64,000 nucleotides of DNA, taken from contig NZ_CP135996.1 of NCBI RefSeq assembly GCF_029211325.2, positions 1,674,001 to 1,738,000 of the forward strand. The letters run 5' to 3'. This document shows, piece by piece, positions 24,658-33,447 of this stretch. The position numbers and the translations under genes were made by a program. Positions within the stretch are counted from its first letter, which is position 1, and each line of letters starts with the position of its first letter. The stretch comes from Caproicibacterium argilliputei (GTDB lineage Bacteria > Bacillota > Clostridia > Oscillospirales > Acutalibacteraceae). The notes beneath the pieces are model-generated. The model saw only the letters and a program-made list of their open reading frames with translations, was not told where the DNA came from and ran no database searches.

Positions 24658-26022
24658 TTAAAACGGCATTCCACCGGGCATACCGGGCATACCGGGCATG
24701 CCGCCCATGGGCGGCATCCTGCGGCGCTTGCCTTTTTTGCCCTTCATCATCTTCATCATTTTCTGCATCTGCTCCATGGATTTGAGCAGCTTGTTCACAT
24801 CCTCCACCTTGGTACCGCTGCCGGCGGCAATCCGGCGCTTGCGGGCGGGGCTGATGATATCGGGCTTTTCACGTTCTTCCGGCGTCATGGAAAGGATGAG
24901 AGCTTTTTGGCGGTCAATCAGGCGGTCGTTGAGCTGGTCATCGCTGAGTTTGCGCGTATCCAACCCGATTTTTTCCAAAATGCCGCGCATGGGGCCCATC
25001 TTCTTAATCTGGTCAAACTGCGCCAGCAGGTCGTTGAAGTCCAGTTTATTCTGCAGCATCCGCTGGGCGGTTTTTTCCGCTTCTTTTTCATCCAGCTTGG
25101 TCTGTGCGTCTTCAATCAGCGTCAGCACGTCGCCCATACCGAGAATGCGGGAAGCCATGCGGTCGGGATGAAACACCTCGATGTCGTCCAGCTTTTCACC
25201 AATGCCGGCAAATTTAATAGGCTTTCCGGTAACCGCCTTAACAGACAGTGCCGCGCCGCCGCGGGTGTCACCGTCCAGCTTTGTCAAAATCACGCCGGTA
25301 ATTTCCAGCTTTTCATCAAATGTCTTAGAAACGTTGACAGCTTCCTGGCCGGTCATGCTGTCGACCACCAGAAGGATTTCACTGGGCTGCACGGCTTCCT
25401 TGATATTCTTCAGTTCCTCCATCAGCTTGTCATCAATCTGCAGACGGCCGGCGGTGTCAAGCAGCACAAAATCATTGCCGTAATCTTTCGCGTGGCGAAT
25501 GGCATCCCGGCTAATCTGCACCGGATCGCCCTGCCCCTCCTCAAAGACCGGCACGCCTGCCTGCTGCCCGACAATCTGCAGCTGCTTCACAGCAGCGGGG
25601 CGATAAACGTCACAGGCGACGAGCATCGGACGATGCCCCTGCTGTTTAAGCAGGCGACCCAGCTTTGCCGCATGGGTGGTTTTACCGGCACCCTGCAAGC
25701 CGCACAGCAGAACCACACACGGCCCGGAAGCAGGCATTTTCAGGCGGGATTCCCCGCCGCCCATGAGCTGCGTCAGCTCTTCATTGACGATTTTGACAAC
25801 CATCTGCCCCGGCGTGAGGCTTTCCATGACCTCGCTGCCAACAGCGCGCTCACTGACCTTTTTGGTAAACTCTTTTGCAACTTTATAGTTCACATCTGCT
25901 TCAAGCAGTGCAAGGCGCACCTCCCGCATTGCTGTTTTTACGTCATCCTGTGTCAGCTTGCCTTTGCTTTTCAGCCGCCGGAACGCGGCGGTCAGTTTAT
26001 CTGAAAGACTTTCAAATGCCAT
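24658..26022 (-). CDS. ffh: signal recognition particle protein (SRP54)
   Basis: GTPase that, with the 4.5S/6S RNA, targets ribosomes making membrane proteins to FtsY. 454 residues: N domain (1-85), the G domain with GLQGAGKTTHAAKLG, DTAGRLQ and TKLDGDTRGG, and a Met-rich M domain (about 300-454) with the RNA-binding GSGTKVEDVNKLLK and a flexible Gly/Met/Pro tail. GGGAGG precedes the ATG; ylxM lies 20 bases upstream. Confidence 0.98.
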   Translation of the reverse strand: MAFESLSDKLTAAFRRLKSKGKLTQDDVKTAMREVRLALLEADVNYKVAKEFTKKVSERAVGSEVMESLTPGQMVVKIVNEELTQLMGGGESRLKMPASGPCVVLLCGLQGAGKTTHAAKLGRLLKQQGHRPMLVACDVYRPAAVKQLQIVGQQAGVPVFEEGQGDPVQISRDAIRHAKDYGNDFVLLDTAGRLQIDDKLMEELKNIKEAVQPSEILLVVDSMTGQEAVNVSKTFDEKLEITGVILTKLDGDTRGGAALSVKAVTGKPIKFAGIGEKLDDIEVFHPDRMASRILGMGDVLTLIEDAQTKLDEKEAEKTAQRMLQNKLDFNDLLAQFDQIKKMGPMRGILEKIGLDTRKLSDDQLNDRLIDRQKALILSMTPEEREKPDIISPARKRRIAAGSGTKVEDVNKLLKSMEQMQKMMKMMKGKKGKRRRMPPMGGMPGMPGMPGGMPF

Positions 26023-26042
26023 GCATGCGCCTCCCTTTTCGG

Positions 26043-26411
26043 TCAGTCTGTGGTTTCCAGCTTGCCTAAAATTTTAAGCAGATGATCAATCTGCTCGGTG
26101 ATGGATTTGTCGTAAACAAAACGGCTGTTGTAATCGCGGATATGTTCCGCATACTGGCGAATCTGCGTAAAAGCCGCCGCGCGCTCGCGGGACTTTTGCA
26201 GCAGCCCCAGATTCTGTTCCATCTCTTTCAGCTGCGCTTCGCCGCGCTTAATGGCATCGCGCACGCCCTGACGGGTTATGCCCTCGTTCTGTGCAATTTC
26301 CGAAAGAGAAAGATCTTCATTATAATAACACGAAATGACATTTCTCTGCTTTTCCGTAAGCATGGAGCCATAGTAATCCAGCAGCAGAGAAATTTCAAAA
26401 TCTTTGGCCAA
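26043..26411 (-). CDS. ylxM: YlxM, SRP-associated helix-turn-helix protein
   Basis: 122 residues resembling sigma region 4: LLDYYGSMLTEKQRNVIS, then a helix-turn-helix in LSLSEIAQNEGITRQGVRDAIKRGE. YlxM stimulates SRP assembly or GTPase control in streptococci and sits before ffh in most Firmicutes. The start is probably TTG at 26411, 9 bases after GGAGG; no ATG is suitable. First gene of the ylxM-ffh-rpsP-khpA-rimM-trmD operon. Confidence 0.9.
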   Translation of the reverse strand: MAKDFEISLLLDYYGSMLTEKQRNVISCYYNEDLSLSEIAQNEGITRQGVRDAIKRGEAQLKEMEQNLGLLQKSRERAAAFTQIRQYAEHIRDYNSRFVYDKSITEQIDHLLKILGKLETTD

Positions 26412-26430
26412 AGCCCGCCGCCTCCATTCC

Positions 26431-26451
26431 TGTAAAGTGCTGTGCTTTACA
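26431..26451. repeat. palindrome at the ylxM operon start point
   Basis: TGTAAAG, 7 bases, CTTTACA, perfect 7-bp arms, beginning a few bases after the predicted transcription start. It could be a repressor site or an mRNA hairpin next to the ylxM ribosome site. Confidence 0.5.
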
Positions 26452-26460
26452 AGTACTGTG

Positions 26461-26489
26461 ATTATACCGCAATTTTTTCATTTTGTCAA
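26461..26489 (-). promoter_or_regulatory. promoter of the ylxM-ffh operon
   Basis: Minus strand: TTGACA, 17 bases, TATAAT, the full SigA consensus. Confidence 0.92.
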
Positions 26490-26559
26490 GTTTCCGCACG
26501 CAGAATCCGCGGCGCGGCGCCGCTGGATGCCCCGCCGGGTTTCTTCACAGGACTTTCAC

Positions 26560-26588
26560 TGTACAAACCAACCTTTTTCCAGTATAAT
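26560..26588 (+). promoter_or_regulatory. promoter of the flavoprotein/GT-C operon
   Basis: TGTACA, 17 bases, TATAAT. Perfect -10, moderate -35, 60 bases before the start codon. Confidence 0.6.
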
Positions 26589-26648
26589 ACAAACAGGAAT
26601 TATCGAATTTGCATAAAAGGCAAATGCCTAATAAAGCAGGAGGTTTTC

Positions 26649-28226
26649 ATGAAACAAGTCATCATCATCGGGGCCGGACCAGCTGGTTTGACAGCGGCAC
26701 ATGAGCTTCTGTCGCGTGCCAAAGATATGTTTGCCGTAACGATTCTGGAAGAAAGTGCGGAAATTGGCGGTATCTCGCGCACAGTGCGCTGGCACGGAAA
26801 CCGAATGGACATCGGCGGTCACCGGTTCTTTTCCAAAGAAGACCGTGTCAACCGCTGGTGGGCGCAGCGTATGCCGCCGCAGGGTGCCCCTGCTTATGAC
26901 GACAAAGCTCTTGGTCGCGAATGCTCGCTGACTGCAGGAGGTCCTGACCCGGAAAAGGAGGATCGCGTCATGCTGACGCGCCGACGCGTTTCTCGCATCT
27001 ACTACAACCGCCGTTTTTTTGACTACCCCATCACTATGAAACCGCAGACTTTCCGAAACCTTGGCCTTGCCGCCACAGCCAAAGCGGGCTGCAGCTACCT
27101 TGCCTCCTGCGCGCACAAACTGCCCGAAACCAACTTGGAAAATTTTTATATTAACCGCTTCGGCCGCACGCTTTACGGAATGTTCTTTGAAGGCTACACC
27201 GAAAAGCTCTGGGGCCGCCACCCGCGCGACATTTCCGCCGACTGGGGCTCACAGCGCGTCAAGGGACTGTCTGTCTCCGCTGTGCTGAAAGATATGCTGA
27301 AAAAAGCTGCAGGAAAAAAGCAGGAAGCGGACGAAACCTCTTTAATTGAGCAGTTTCAATATCCGAAATTTGGTCCCGGCCAGCTTTGGGAAGAAGCTGC
27401 CAAAGAAATTGAAAACATGGGCGGCGTCATTCGTAAGAACTGTAGCGTGAAGAAAGTTCACACGGAACAAGGGCGTGTCACCTCGGTGACTGTGCAGACA
27501 GAAAGCGGTACGGAAGAACTCCGCGGAGACTATTTTCTTTCTTCTATGCCTCTAAAAGACTTGGTTTGCGGCATGAACGATGTTCCCTCTTCTGTCGCAG
27601 AAATTGCCGCAGGGCTTCCCTATCGGGATTTTGTCACAGTAGGTCTGCTGGTTAAAAAACTGAACCTGAAAAACGAAACCAAAATCCGCACGCTGAGCGG
27701 ATTGGTGCCGGACTGCTGGATCTATATTCAGGACACCGGCGTACGCCTCGGCCGCCTGCAGATTTTCAATAACTGGTCGCCTTACATGGTTGCCAAACCG
27801 GCAGACACAGTGTGGATCGGGCTGGAATACTTCTGCACAGAGGGCGATTCCTTTTGGAACATGACCGACCGGCAGTGTACGGACTTTGCCACACAGGAAC
27901 TTCTGCGCATGGGGATTCTCACCTCAGCAAGCGACGTTCTGGACACACACCGTGAGCGGGTAAAAAAGGCCTATCCCGCTTATTTTGACACGTACGCACA
28001 GATTGACCAGTTGACTGCGTATCTGGACCAGTTTGAAAACCTTTTCTGCATCGGACGCAATGGGCAGCACCGTTACAACAATATGGACCACTCCATGATG
28101 ACCGCCTTTCTGGCGGCGGACAATCTGCTTGCCGGTAAAAACGACAAGGCTGCCATCTGGAATGTCAACACAGAAAAAACCTATCAGGAAGAAAAAAATG
28201 AATCCGGCGAAGGAGGCGCGATATGA
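26649..28226 (+). CDS. FAD-dependent oxidoreductase related to UDP-galactopyranose mutase/amine oxidases
   Basis: 525 residues. The N-terminal Rossmann fold has the FAD motif [13 protein letters not shown], then EIGGISRT and MDIGGHRFF, the pattern of the UDP-galactopyranose mutase/protoporphyrinogen oxidase superfamily. Further on: [16 protein letters not shown] and, near the end, a FAD-closing [13 protein letters not shown]. Such proteins are common in polysaccharide and glycolipid loci; substrate unknown. The ATG follows AGGAGG; the open frame runs 69 codons upstream without a start signal. It overlaps the glycosyltransferase gene by ATGA, so the two are translationally coupled. Confidence 0.85.
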   Translation: MKQVIIIGAGPAGLTAAHELLSRAKDMFAVTILEESAEIGGISRTVRWHGNRMDIGGHRFFSKEDRVNRWWAQRMPPQGAPAYDDKALGRECSLTAGGPDPEKEDRVMLTRRRVSRIYYNRRFFDYPITMKPQTFRNLGLAATAKAGCSYLASCAHKLPETNLENFYINRFGRTLYGMFFEGYTEKLWGRHPRDISADWGSQRVKGLSVSAVLKDMLKKAAGKKQEADETSLIEQFQYPKFGPGQLWEEAAKEIENMGGVIRKNCSVKKVHTEQGRVTSVTVQTESGTEELRGDYFLSSMPLKDLVCGMNDVPSSVAEIAAGLPYRDFVTVGLLVKKLNLKNETKIRTLSGLVPDCWIYIQDTGVRLGRLQIFNNWSPYMVAKPADTVWIGLEYFCTEGDSFWNMTDRQCTDFATQELLRMGILTSASDVLDTHRERVKKAYPAYFDTYAQIDQLTAYLDQFENLFCIGRNGQHRYNNMDHSMMTAFLAADNLLAGKNDKAAIWNVNTEKTYQEEKNESGEGGAI

Positions 28227-29974
28227 CCGGTCTCAAAAAGCGCGAAGCGGTTTTTTCACATCCTTACCTGTTGCTGCTGCTTGGCTGCCTTTTGCTGTAT
28301 ATTCTCTTTCCCAACGGCAACAGCAACAATGTTCTGGATGCCCGCGCCAACGGGTGTTTGGCTGCACTGCTGGCTGGCGGCGCGGTCTGCGTGTTTTTGC
28401 GCAAAAAAGCACTTTCGCCGCCCCAAAGCCGCCGTTCTGCCGATGTGGATCCCGTGCGGCTTGTCATGATGCTATGCATTGCCGTTTGTATCCTCTGCGC
28501 GGCTTATCTGTATTTCAGCAGTCCCTTCCAGTTGGAGATTCTGACACTGTGCGGTTTGCTGCTGCTCTTGGGAATCGGCGTCCACCTGCACACCGGGCAC
28601 AGGCTGAACGCGCGCTGGGTCTGCATTTTGCTCGGCGCAGCCGCTTTTCTGCTGCGCGGCGTATATATCCTCTATACTACCTACCTGACACGGCAGCACG
28701 ATGTTACTCCTATTGACACAGACTATGGTCATCAGGCGTATATTCTGTATTTCGTCAACCATGCATTTCAGCTGCCGAATTTTTCCCCCACTTCTGTCTG
28801 GGAATTCTACCATCCGCCGTTTTACTACTTTACCAGCGCCCTATGGGTAAAACTACAACTGTTGTTTGGCGCTGAAACTGCGGTAGCCATGGAAAACGTT
28901 CAGTTTTTGACCCTGTTTTACTCCTGCGCGGCGGTGATTGTCAGCTACAAGATTCTGCGTGCCTGTGGGTTTGAGGGCAGCGCCCTGGTCGTTTCCTTTG
29001 CGGTGCTTTGCTTTCATCCGTCGCTGATTCTTCTGGCCGGCAGCATTAACAACGATATGCTCTGTATTCTGTTTTCCCTTTCGGCTATTTTGTATACCCT
29101 GCGGTGGTACCAGACACCCACACGGAAAAACATTCTGCTGCTCGCTGTTTGCATCGGTCTTGCCATGATGACAAAATCCTCCGGGGCATTGGTTGCACCG
29201 GCCGCCGCTGTTCTCTTTCTGGTCAAGCTGGGAAAAGAAAAGGCACAGCGGCAGATGCTCTGGCGGCAGTACGCTGCATTTTTTGCCGTGTGTGTTCCGC
29301 TCGGTCTGTGGTGGAACATTTACGGCAAGCTCCGCTTCGGCGTACCGTTTGGCTCTTTCAGCGGTCTGACAACTGATAACCCACAGTACCTTGGCGGATT
29401 CAGCGCCGCACAGCGCCTTTGGGGAATCGACTGGCAGCATCTCTCTGTTTTTGAAAACTGGGACTGGCAGAATCATATTTTTGAGTACAACCTCTGGATT
29501 GCGCTGCTGAAAACTTCGCTTTTTGACGAAGCCACGCTTTTCAACAATGGGCCCGGTCTGTTCGGTGCGCAGGCGCTCTTCTGGATAAACCTGCTGCTCG
29601 TTGCGGTGTCGCTTGTCTGCATGGTGCTGACCGCTGTTTTTGCTGTGCGCGGCAGAAAGCACCTGCCGCGCGGCTGGAACACAGGCGCGGCGCGGGTACA
29701 AGTTCTGTACTTTGCCGTGCTGTATGTAACGTTTCTGCTGTTTTATGTTTGGTTCTGCTTCTCTGCACCGTATGCCTGCACCCAAAGCTTCCGGTACATT
29801 GTACCCACCGTTCTGATCGGTTCAGCAGGCATGGGCAGCATTTTGGAACGTACGCGGCAGGTTCCGCGCCGCCTGCAGAAAGCGACCACCGGCGTTTGTG
29901 CGGCACTCTGCGCAGTTTTCTGCCTGCTAAGTACATTTGTGTACCTTCTTGCCGGTATGTACCCCTTGCAGTAG
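28223..29974 (+). CDS. GT-C fold membrane glycosyltransferase (GT39/ArnT-like)
   Basis: 583 residues with about 12 hydrophobic segments from residue 14 onward. A large loop between early membrane segments carries acidic residues (DTDYGHQAY) and [12 protein letters not shown], characteristic of the polyprenyl-phosphate-sugar-dependent PMT/ArnT group. It probably transfers a sugar from a lipid-phosphate donor to an acceptor on the outer face of the membrane. Coupled by a 4-base overlap to the flavoprotein. The acceptor is not identifiable here. Confidence 0.85.
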   Translation: MTGLKKREAVFSHPYLLLLLGCLLLYILFPNGNSNNVLDARANGCLAALLAGGAVCVFLRKKALSPPQSRRSADVDPVRLVMMLCIAVCILCAAYLYFSSPFQLEILTLCGLLLLLGIGVHLHTGHRLNARWVCILLGAAAFLLRGVYILYTTYLTRQHDVTPIDTDYGHQAYILYFVNHAFQLPNFSPTSVWEFYHPPFYYFTSALWVKLQLLFGAETAVAMENVQFLTLFYSCAAVIVSYKILRACGFEGSALVVSFAVLCFHPSLILLAGSINNDMLCILFSLSAILYTLRWYQTPTRKNILLLAVCIGLAMMTKSSGALVAPAAAVLFLVKLGKEKAQRQMLWRQYAAFFAVCVPLGLWWNIYGKLRFGVPFGSFSGLTTDNPQYLGGFSAAQRLWGIDWQHLSVFENWDWQNHIFEYNLWIALLKTSLFDEATLFNNGPGLFGAQALFWINLLLVAVSLVCMVLTAVFAVRGRKHLPRGWNTGAARVQVLYFAVLYVTFLLFYVWFCFSAPYACTQSFRYIVPTVLIGSAGMGSILERTRQVPRRLQKATTGVCAALCAVFCLLSTFVYLLAGMYPLQ

Positions 29975-29992
29975 CGGTTCTTTTCCGTTTCA

Positions 29993-30021
29993 TTGTATCC
30001 GCCTTTCCGCTGTGTTATAAT
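29993..30021 (+). promoter_or_regulatory. promoter of the YcxB-like gene
   Basis: TTGTAT, 17 bases, TATAAT; 52 bases before the start codon. Confidence 0.7.
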
Positions 30022-30072
30022 ACAGCTATGCCAACGCGGCACAGACCGCAAAACAAAGGAGCGTTCAAAACT

Positions 30073-31491
30073 ATGAAAAAACTGACGGCAGCACTTCTCT
30101 CCCTGCTGCTCTGCGTGGGCACCGTCTGCGCTGTGCCGGCGTTTGCCGCATCTTCTTCGTCTGCTTCTTCACAAGCACAGACGGCATCCGCTGCTTCTAC
30201 CGCTAAAGGCACCGCCTTTACCCTAAAAGACACCTACCTAAAAATGACGATTCCAGATGGACTGTACGCCTTTACCCAGGACACGGCCGTGGGGGATGAA
30301 AACCTGGCAAAAGCCGGCATTGCAGACTGGCTGACCGAAAAGAAAACCATGCAGGACCGCAACACGGTACTCATGGTCTGCGCCCCGCAAAGACTGTACA
30401 CCCTTAACCTGGGGCAGAAATCCAGTTCCACTACACAGAAATACTATAACATGAAAACCATGTCTGACGCTGACCTCAAATCGTTGATGGACGACCTGAG
30501 CAAGCCGCAGTCCTCGGCAACCGGTGACGCCGCTTCCATCAAGACCAATGCCAAGCGCTATACGAACGCCGCCGGCGTTCCGTTCTTTTACATGGAAATG
30601 AGCGGCACATTGGAAGGAAAGAGCGTACGGGAAGTCGCATACTTTACCATCATTAACGGTGCAGGCTACACCTTTGAAACCTACAAAGAAAATGCCAAAC
30701 TGACCGCCGCGCAAACAGCAAGTCTGAAAGAACTGGTAGACAGCCTGCAGGTAACGAAATACACTCAAAAGCCTGCAGAAGATACGACCAGCCCGGTCAA
30801 GGCTATCTTTTTGCTGCTTTCTCCGCTGCTGCTCATCGTCGTTCTGGTTCTCGGCGGTTACATCTTCAGCCGCGTCCGCCGCTCCCGTGAAAATCAACGC
30901 AAAGCACTGCTGCTGGAGCGCATGACTGCCTATCGCAAGCATCAGGAAGCGCTTGCGGCACAGGCACAGGAACAGGGGGGGCCTCTGGAAGAACCAGAAA
31001 CGCTTATCGAAAACACCACAAAGTGCGTCAAAAAAACGCTGAAGCGCTTCAGCTGGATGGACCTGCTGCTGAATCGCAAGGGTACCTGGATTTCCATGCT
31101 GGTACTGGCGGTGATTCTAATTATCGGAGCAGTCATTGCCGCCAACACTGCCGCAAAAGTGGTTGCTGTGCTTTGCGCGGCTTTCTGCATTGCCCACCCA
31201 TTGCTGATTCCGCGAAAGGTCTTTCAAGCGGAAGACGGAAATTTCCGCAAACGCAAAAGCCGCAGGGTTCACTACCAGTTCCGTGAAGAAGATTTTCGCG
31301 TTTCCGGAGTCTACTCCGGCGTTTACCCCTATGCACAGATTATCCATGTTTATGAAGTTGAACGCTACTTCTACCTTTATCTCGGTGCAAACCACGTGTA
31401 CATCGTCAACAAGCACTCCTTTACCAAAGGAACAGAAGACGACCTGCGCAAACTTTTAAAAGAAAAATGCCTCGGTTACAAAACACACTAA
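30073..31491 (+). CDS. exported membrane protein with YcxB-like C-terminus
   Basis: 472 residues. A Sec signal peptide (1-25; MKKLTAALLSLLLCVG, AFA cleavage-like end) is followed by a Ser/Ala-rich linker, an extracellular domain (about 45-235) of unknown type, a membrane segment (about 250-270), a charged cytoplasmic part, two more membrane segments (near 340-385), and a YcxB-like C-terminal domain (VHYQFREEDFRVSG, YLYLGANHVYIVNK). AAAGGAG is 12 bases before the ATG; an in-frame upstream extension overlaps the previous gene and is rejected. It has its own promoter and terminator. Function unknown; a surface-sensing role is possible. Confidence 0.8.
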   Translation: MKKLTAALLSLLLCVGTVCAVPAFAASSSSASSQAQTASAASTAKGTAFTLKDTYLKMTIPDGLYAFTQDTAVGDENLAKAGIADWLTEKKTMQDRNTVLMVCAPQRLYTLNLGQKSSSTTQKYYNMKTMSDADLKSLMDDLSKPQSSATGDAASIKTNAKRYTNAAGVPFFYMEMSGTLEGKSVREVAYFTIINGAGYTFETYKENAKLTAAQTASLKELVDSLQVTKYTQKPAEDTTSPVKAIFLLLSPLLLIVVLVLGGYIFSRVRRSRENQRKALLLERMTAYRKHQEALAAQAQEQGGPLEEPETLIENTTKCVKKTLKRFSWMDLLLNRKGTWISMLVLAVILIIGAVIAANTAAKVVAVLCAAFCIAHPLLIPRKVFQAEDGNFRKRKSRRVHYQFREEDFRVSGVYSGVYPYAQIIHVYEVERYFYLYLGANHVYIVNKHSFTKGTEDDLRKLLKEKCLGYKTH

Positions 31492-31510
31492 GGCTGCTCC
31501 GAAAACTTGC

Positions 31511-31550
31511 AAAAACAGCTATGGCGTCACAAACACCATAGCTGTTTTTT
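31511..31550. terminator. bidirectional terminator
   Basis: AAAAACAGCTATGG / CCATAGCTGTTTTTT, serving the YcxB-like gene on plus and the Mrp-family gene on minus. Confidence 0.9.
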
Positions 31551-31560
31551 CGTCTGTATT

Positions 31561-32394
31561 TTATGCTTTGAGCAGCTGCTCGACTGTGTCCGCCGCTGCC
31601 GCAAGCCAAGGCGCTTCTGCCGATTCCGCACAGCCGGCATCAATCTGCGCGGCAATCTGCGGATCCAACGGACCGCGTGCCAAAACGTTCAGCGCATATT
31701 TCTGAACAACTTCATCCAAATGGCTTTCACCGAAAATCGGAATTTTTTTACCGCAGTCCGGGCACTGCACATAGCTCATATTCTCCACCACACCGAGAAT
31801 CGGTACGTGCATCATACCTGCCATGGTAACCGCTTTAGAAACAATCATTGCCACAAGTTCCTGCGGCGAAGTGACAACCAAAATGCCGTCCAGCGGAATA
31901 GACTGGAAAACCGTGAGCGGTACATCGCCGGTGCCGGGCGGCATATCCACAAACAAAAAGTCCACATCCTGCCACAGCACGTCTGTCCAAAACTGCGTTA
32001 CCATATTGGCAATCATCGGGCCGCGCCAAACCACCGGATCGGTTTCATTTTCCAAAATCAGATTGACGCTCATCACGTCAATCCCCTTTTCGGTTTTACA
32101 CGGCAGCATACACCCATCCTTCATCATGGCACGGCTGTGAATTCCAAACGCTTTTGGAATGGAAGGGCCGGTTATATCTGCATCCAGCACGCCGGTGTGG
32201 TAGCCGCGCCGGTTCAGCAGCACTGCCATCATGGACGTGATAAAGCTCTTGCCAACGCCGCCTTTGCCGCTGACAACGCCAATCACCTTTCGAATGCTGC
32301 TTTTTGCATTAGGCGCTTGCAGAAAACTCTGCGGATCTTTTCGCTCTCCGCAGCTTTCCCCGCAGTTACCACAGTCATGCGTACACTCGCTCAT
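31561..32394 (-). CDS. Mrp/NBP35-family Fe-S carrier ATPase
   Basis: 277 residues. An N-terminal Cys cluster (CTHDCGNCGESC) like that of NBP35, the deviant Walker A GKGGVGKS, DADITGPSIPKAFG, and the conserved CPDC pair in YVQCPDCGKKIPIFG, which binds a bridging Fe-S cluster in the dimer. Members bind and transfer Fe-S clusters to apo-proteins. I start at MSECTH, 8 bases after AGGAG, not at the upstream GTG/ATG. It has its own promoter and shares a bidirectional terminator. Confidence 0.92.
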   Translation of the reverse strand: MSECTHDCGNCGESCGERKDPQSFLQAPNAKSSIRKVIGVVSGKGGVGKSFITSMMAVLLNRRGYHTGVLDADITGPSIPKAFGIHSRAMMKDGCMLPCKTEKGIDVMSVNLILENETDPVVWRGPMIANMVTQFWTDVLWQDVDFLFVDMPPGTGDVPLTVFQSIPLDGILVVTSPQELVAMIVSKAVTMAGMMHVPILGVVENMSYVQCPDCGKKIPIFGESHLDEVVQKYALNVLARGPLDPQIAAQIDAGCAESAEAPWLAAAADTVEQLLKA

Positions 32395-32438
32395 TGTCAT
32401 CACTCCTATTTTCTAAAACTTCCAGTACACAAATATTT

Positions 32439-32467
32439 ATCATAATGAAGAATTGTACTTTTGTCAA
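32439..32467 (-). promoter_or_regulatory. promoter of the Mrp-family gene
   Basis: Minus strand: TTGACA, 17 bases, TATGAT. It overlaps the space just after gpsA. Confidence 0.8.
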
Positions 32468-32487
32468 ATCCAAGTAAAACGGTCAGC

Positions 32488-33447
32488 TTAAAATTCTCGT
32501 TTAATGGAACGCAGGAACAGGCTGCCGAGCACCTGATTTGGCTCCTGCCCACCGTTAATGACTGCATCCACTGCCTTGCAGATGGGCAGATCCACCTTGC
32601 AGCGCTCACCCAATTCCAGCAGTGCTGTCACCGTGGGAACGCCCTCGGCAAGTTTGTCGTAAGGAACTCCCCGCACAAAATCCTCCCCGAACTGGCGGTT
32701 ATGGCTGTACCGGCTGAAGACCGTTGCTTCGTAATCCCCCAGATGTGCCAGTCCATATGCGGTAATTTCCTGACCGCCCATTGCCTTGATCAGCCGACCG
32801 ACTTCACGCGTTCCGCGGCTCATCAAAGCCCCTTTCAGTGCTGTTTTATTCAAACCGTCCAGCATACCGGCAGCAATTCCGATTACATTTTTCGCAGCGG
32901 CACCCACTTCATTACCGAGCAAGTCATTGCCAAAGTAAAAACGAATCAGCGGGCTTTCAAAGATTTTCACCACGCGGCGCTTGACCGCATCCGAATCACT
33001 GTCAATCACCATGCAGTTCGGTATGCCCTGCTGAAAATCCTGCACATGGCCTGGCCCCACCCAGACAGCAAGGTCTATATTCGGCAAAAATGTGCGCACC
33101 ACCTGCGTCAGGCGCAGGCCGGTCGAAGCCTCGATGCCCTTCATGCAGAGGACGAATGTTTTTCCGGCGCACTCCGCCTCTGACAGCTCCTGCAGAAAAC
33201 TGCGCAGATTCTGTGCGCCGATGGAGATTACCACGGTCTGCGCGGACTGGACTGCCGCGTGCAGGTCACTGCTGAACCGCACAGACTCCGGAAAAGTCAG
33301 CATTCCATTGCTGCGGGTCTGTGCCAGCTGCTGAAACCGTGCGGAACTCTCCCGCCCGTAAAGCGTCACGGCATGGCCGCACTTTTCTGCGGTGTACCAC
33401 GCCAAAAAGCTTCCCCAACGGCCGCAGCCGCATACCGTTACATTCAT
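32488..33447 (-). CDS. gpsA: glycerol-3-phosphate dehydrogenase [NAD(P)+]
   Basis: Reduces dihydroxyacetone phosphate to sn-glycerol-3-phosphate for phospholipid synthesis. 319 residues, near family length. The nucleotide site reads GCGRWGSFLA, a Cys variant of GxGxxG, followed by the substrate-domain landmarks GNEVGAAAKNVIGIAAG with the catalytic Lys and a terminal ALLELGERCKVDLPI. It overlaps the sensor-kinase stop by 4 bases, so expression is tied to the two-component system, an unusual neighbour for gpsA. Confidence 0.93.
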   Translation of the reverse strand: MNVTVCGCGRWGSFLAWYTAEKCGHAVTLYGRESSARFQQLAQTRSNGMLTFPESVRFSSDLHAAVQSAQTVVISIGAQNLRSFLQELSEAECAGKTFVLCMKGIEASTGLRLTQVVRTFLPNIDLAVWVGPGHVQDFQQGIPNCMVIDSDSDAVKRRVVKIFESPLIRFYFGNDLLGNEVGAAAKNVIGIAAGMLDGLNKTALKGALMSRGTREVGRLIKAMGGQEITAYGLAHLGDYEATVFSRYSHNRQFGEDFVRGVPYDKLAEGVPTVTALLELGERCKVDLPICKAVDAVINGGQEPNQVLGSLFLRSIKREF

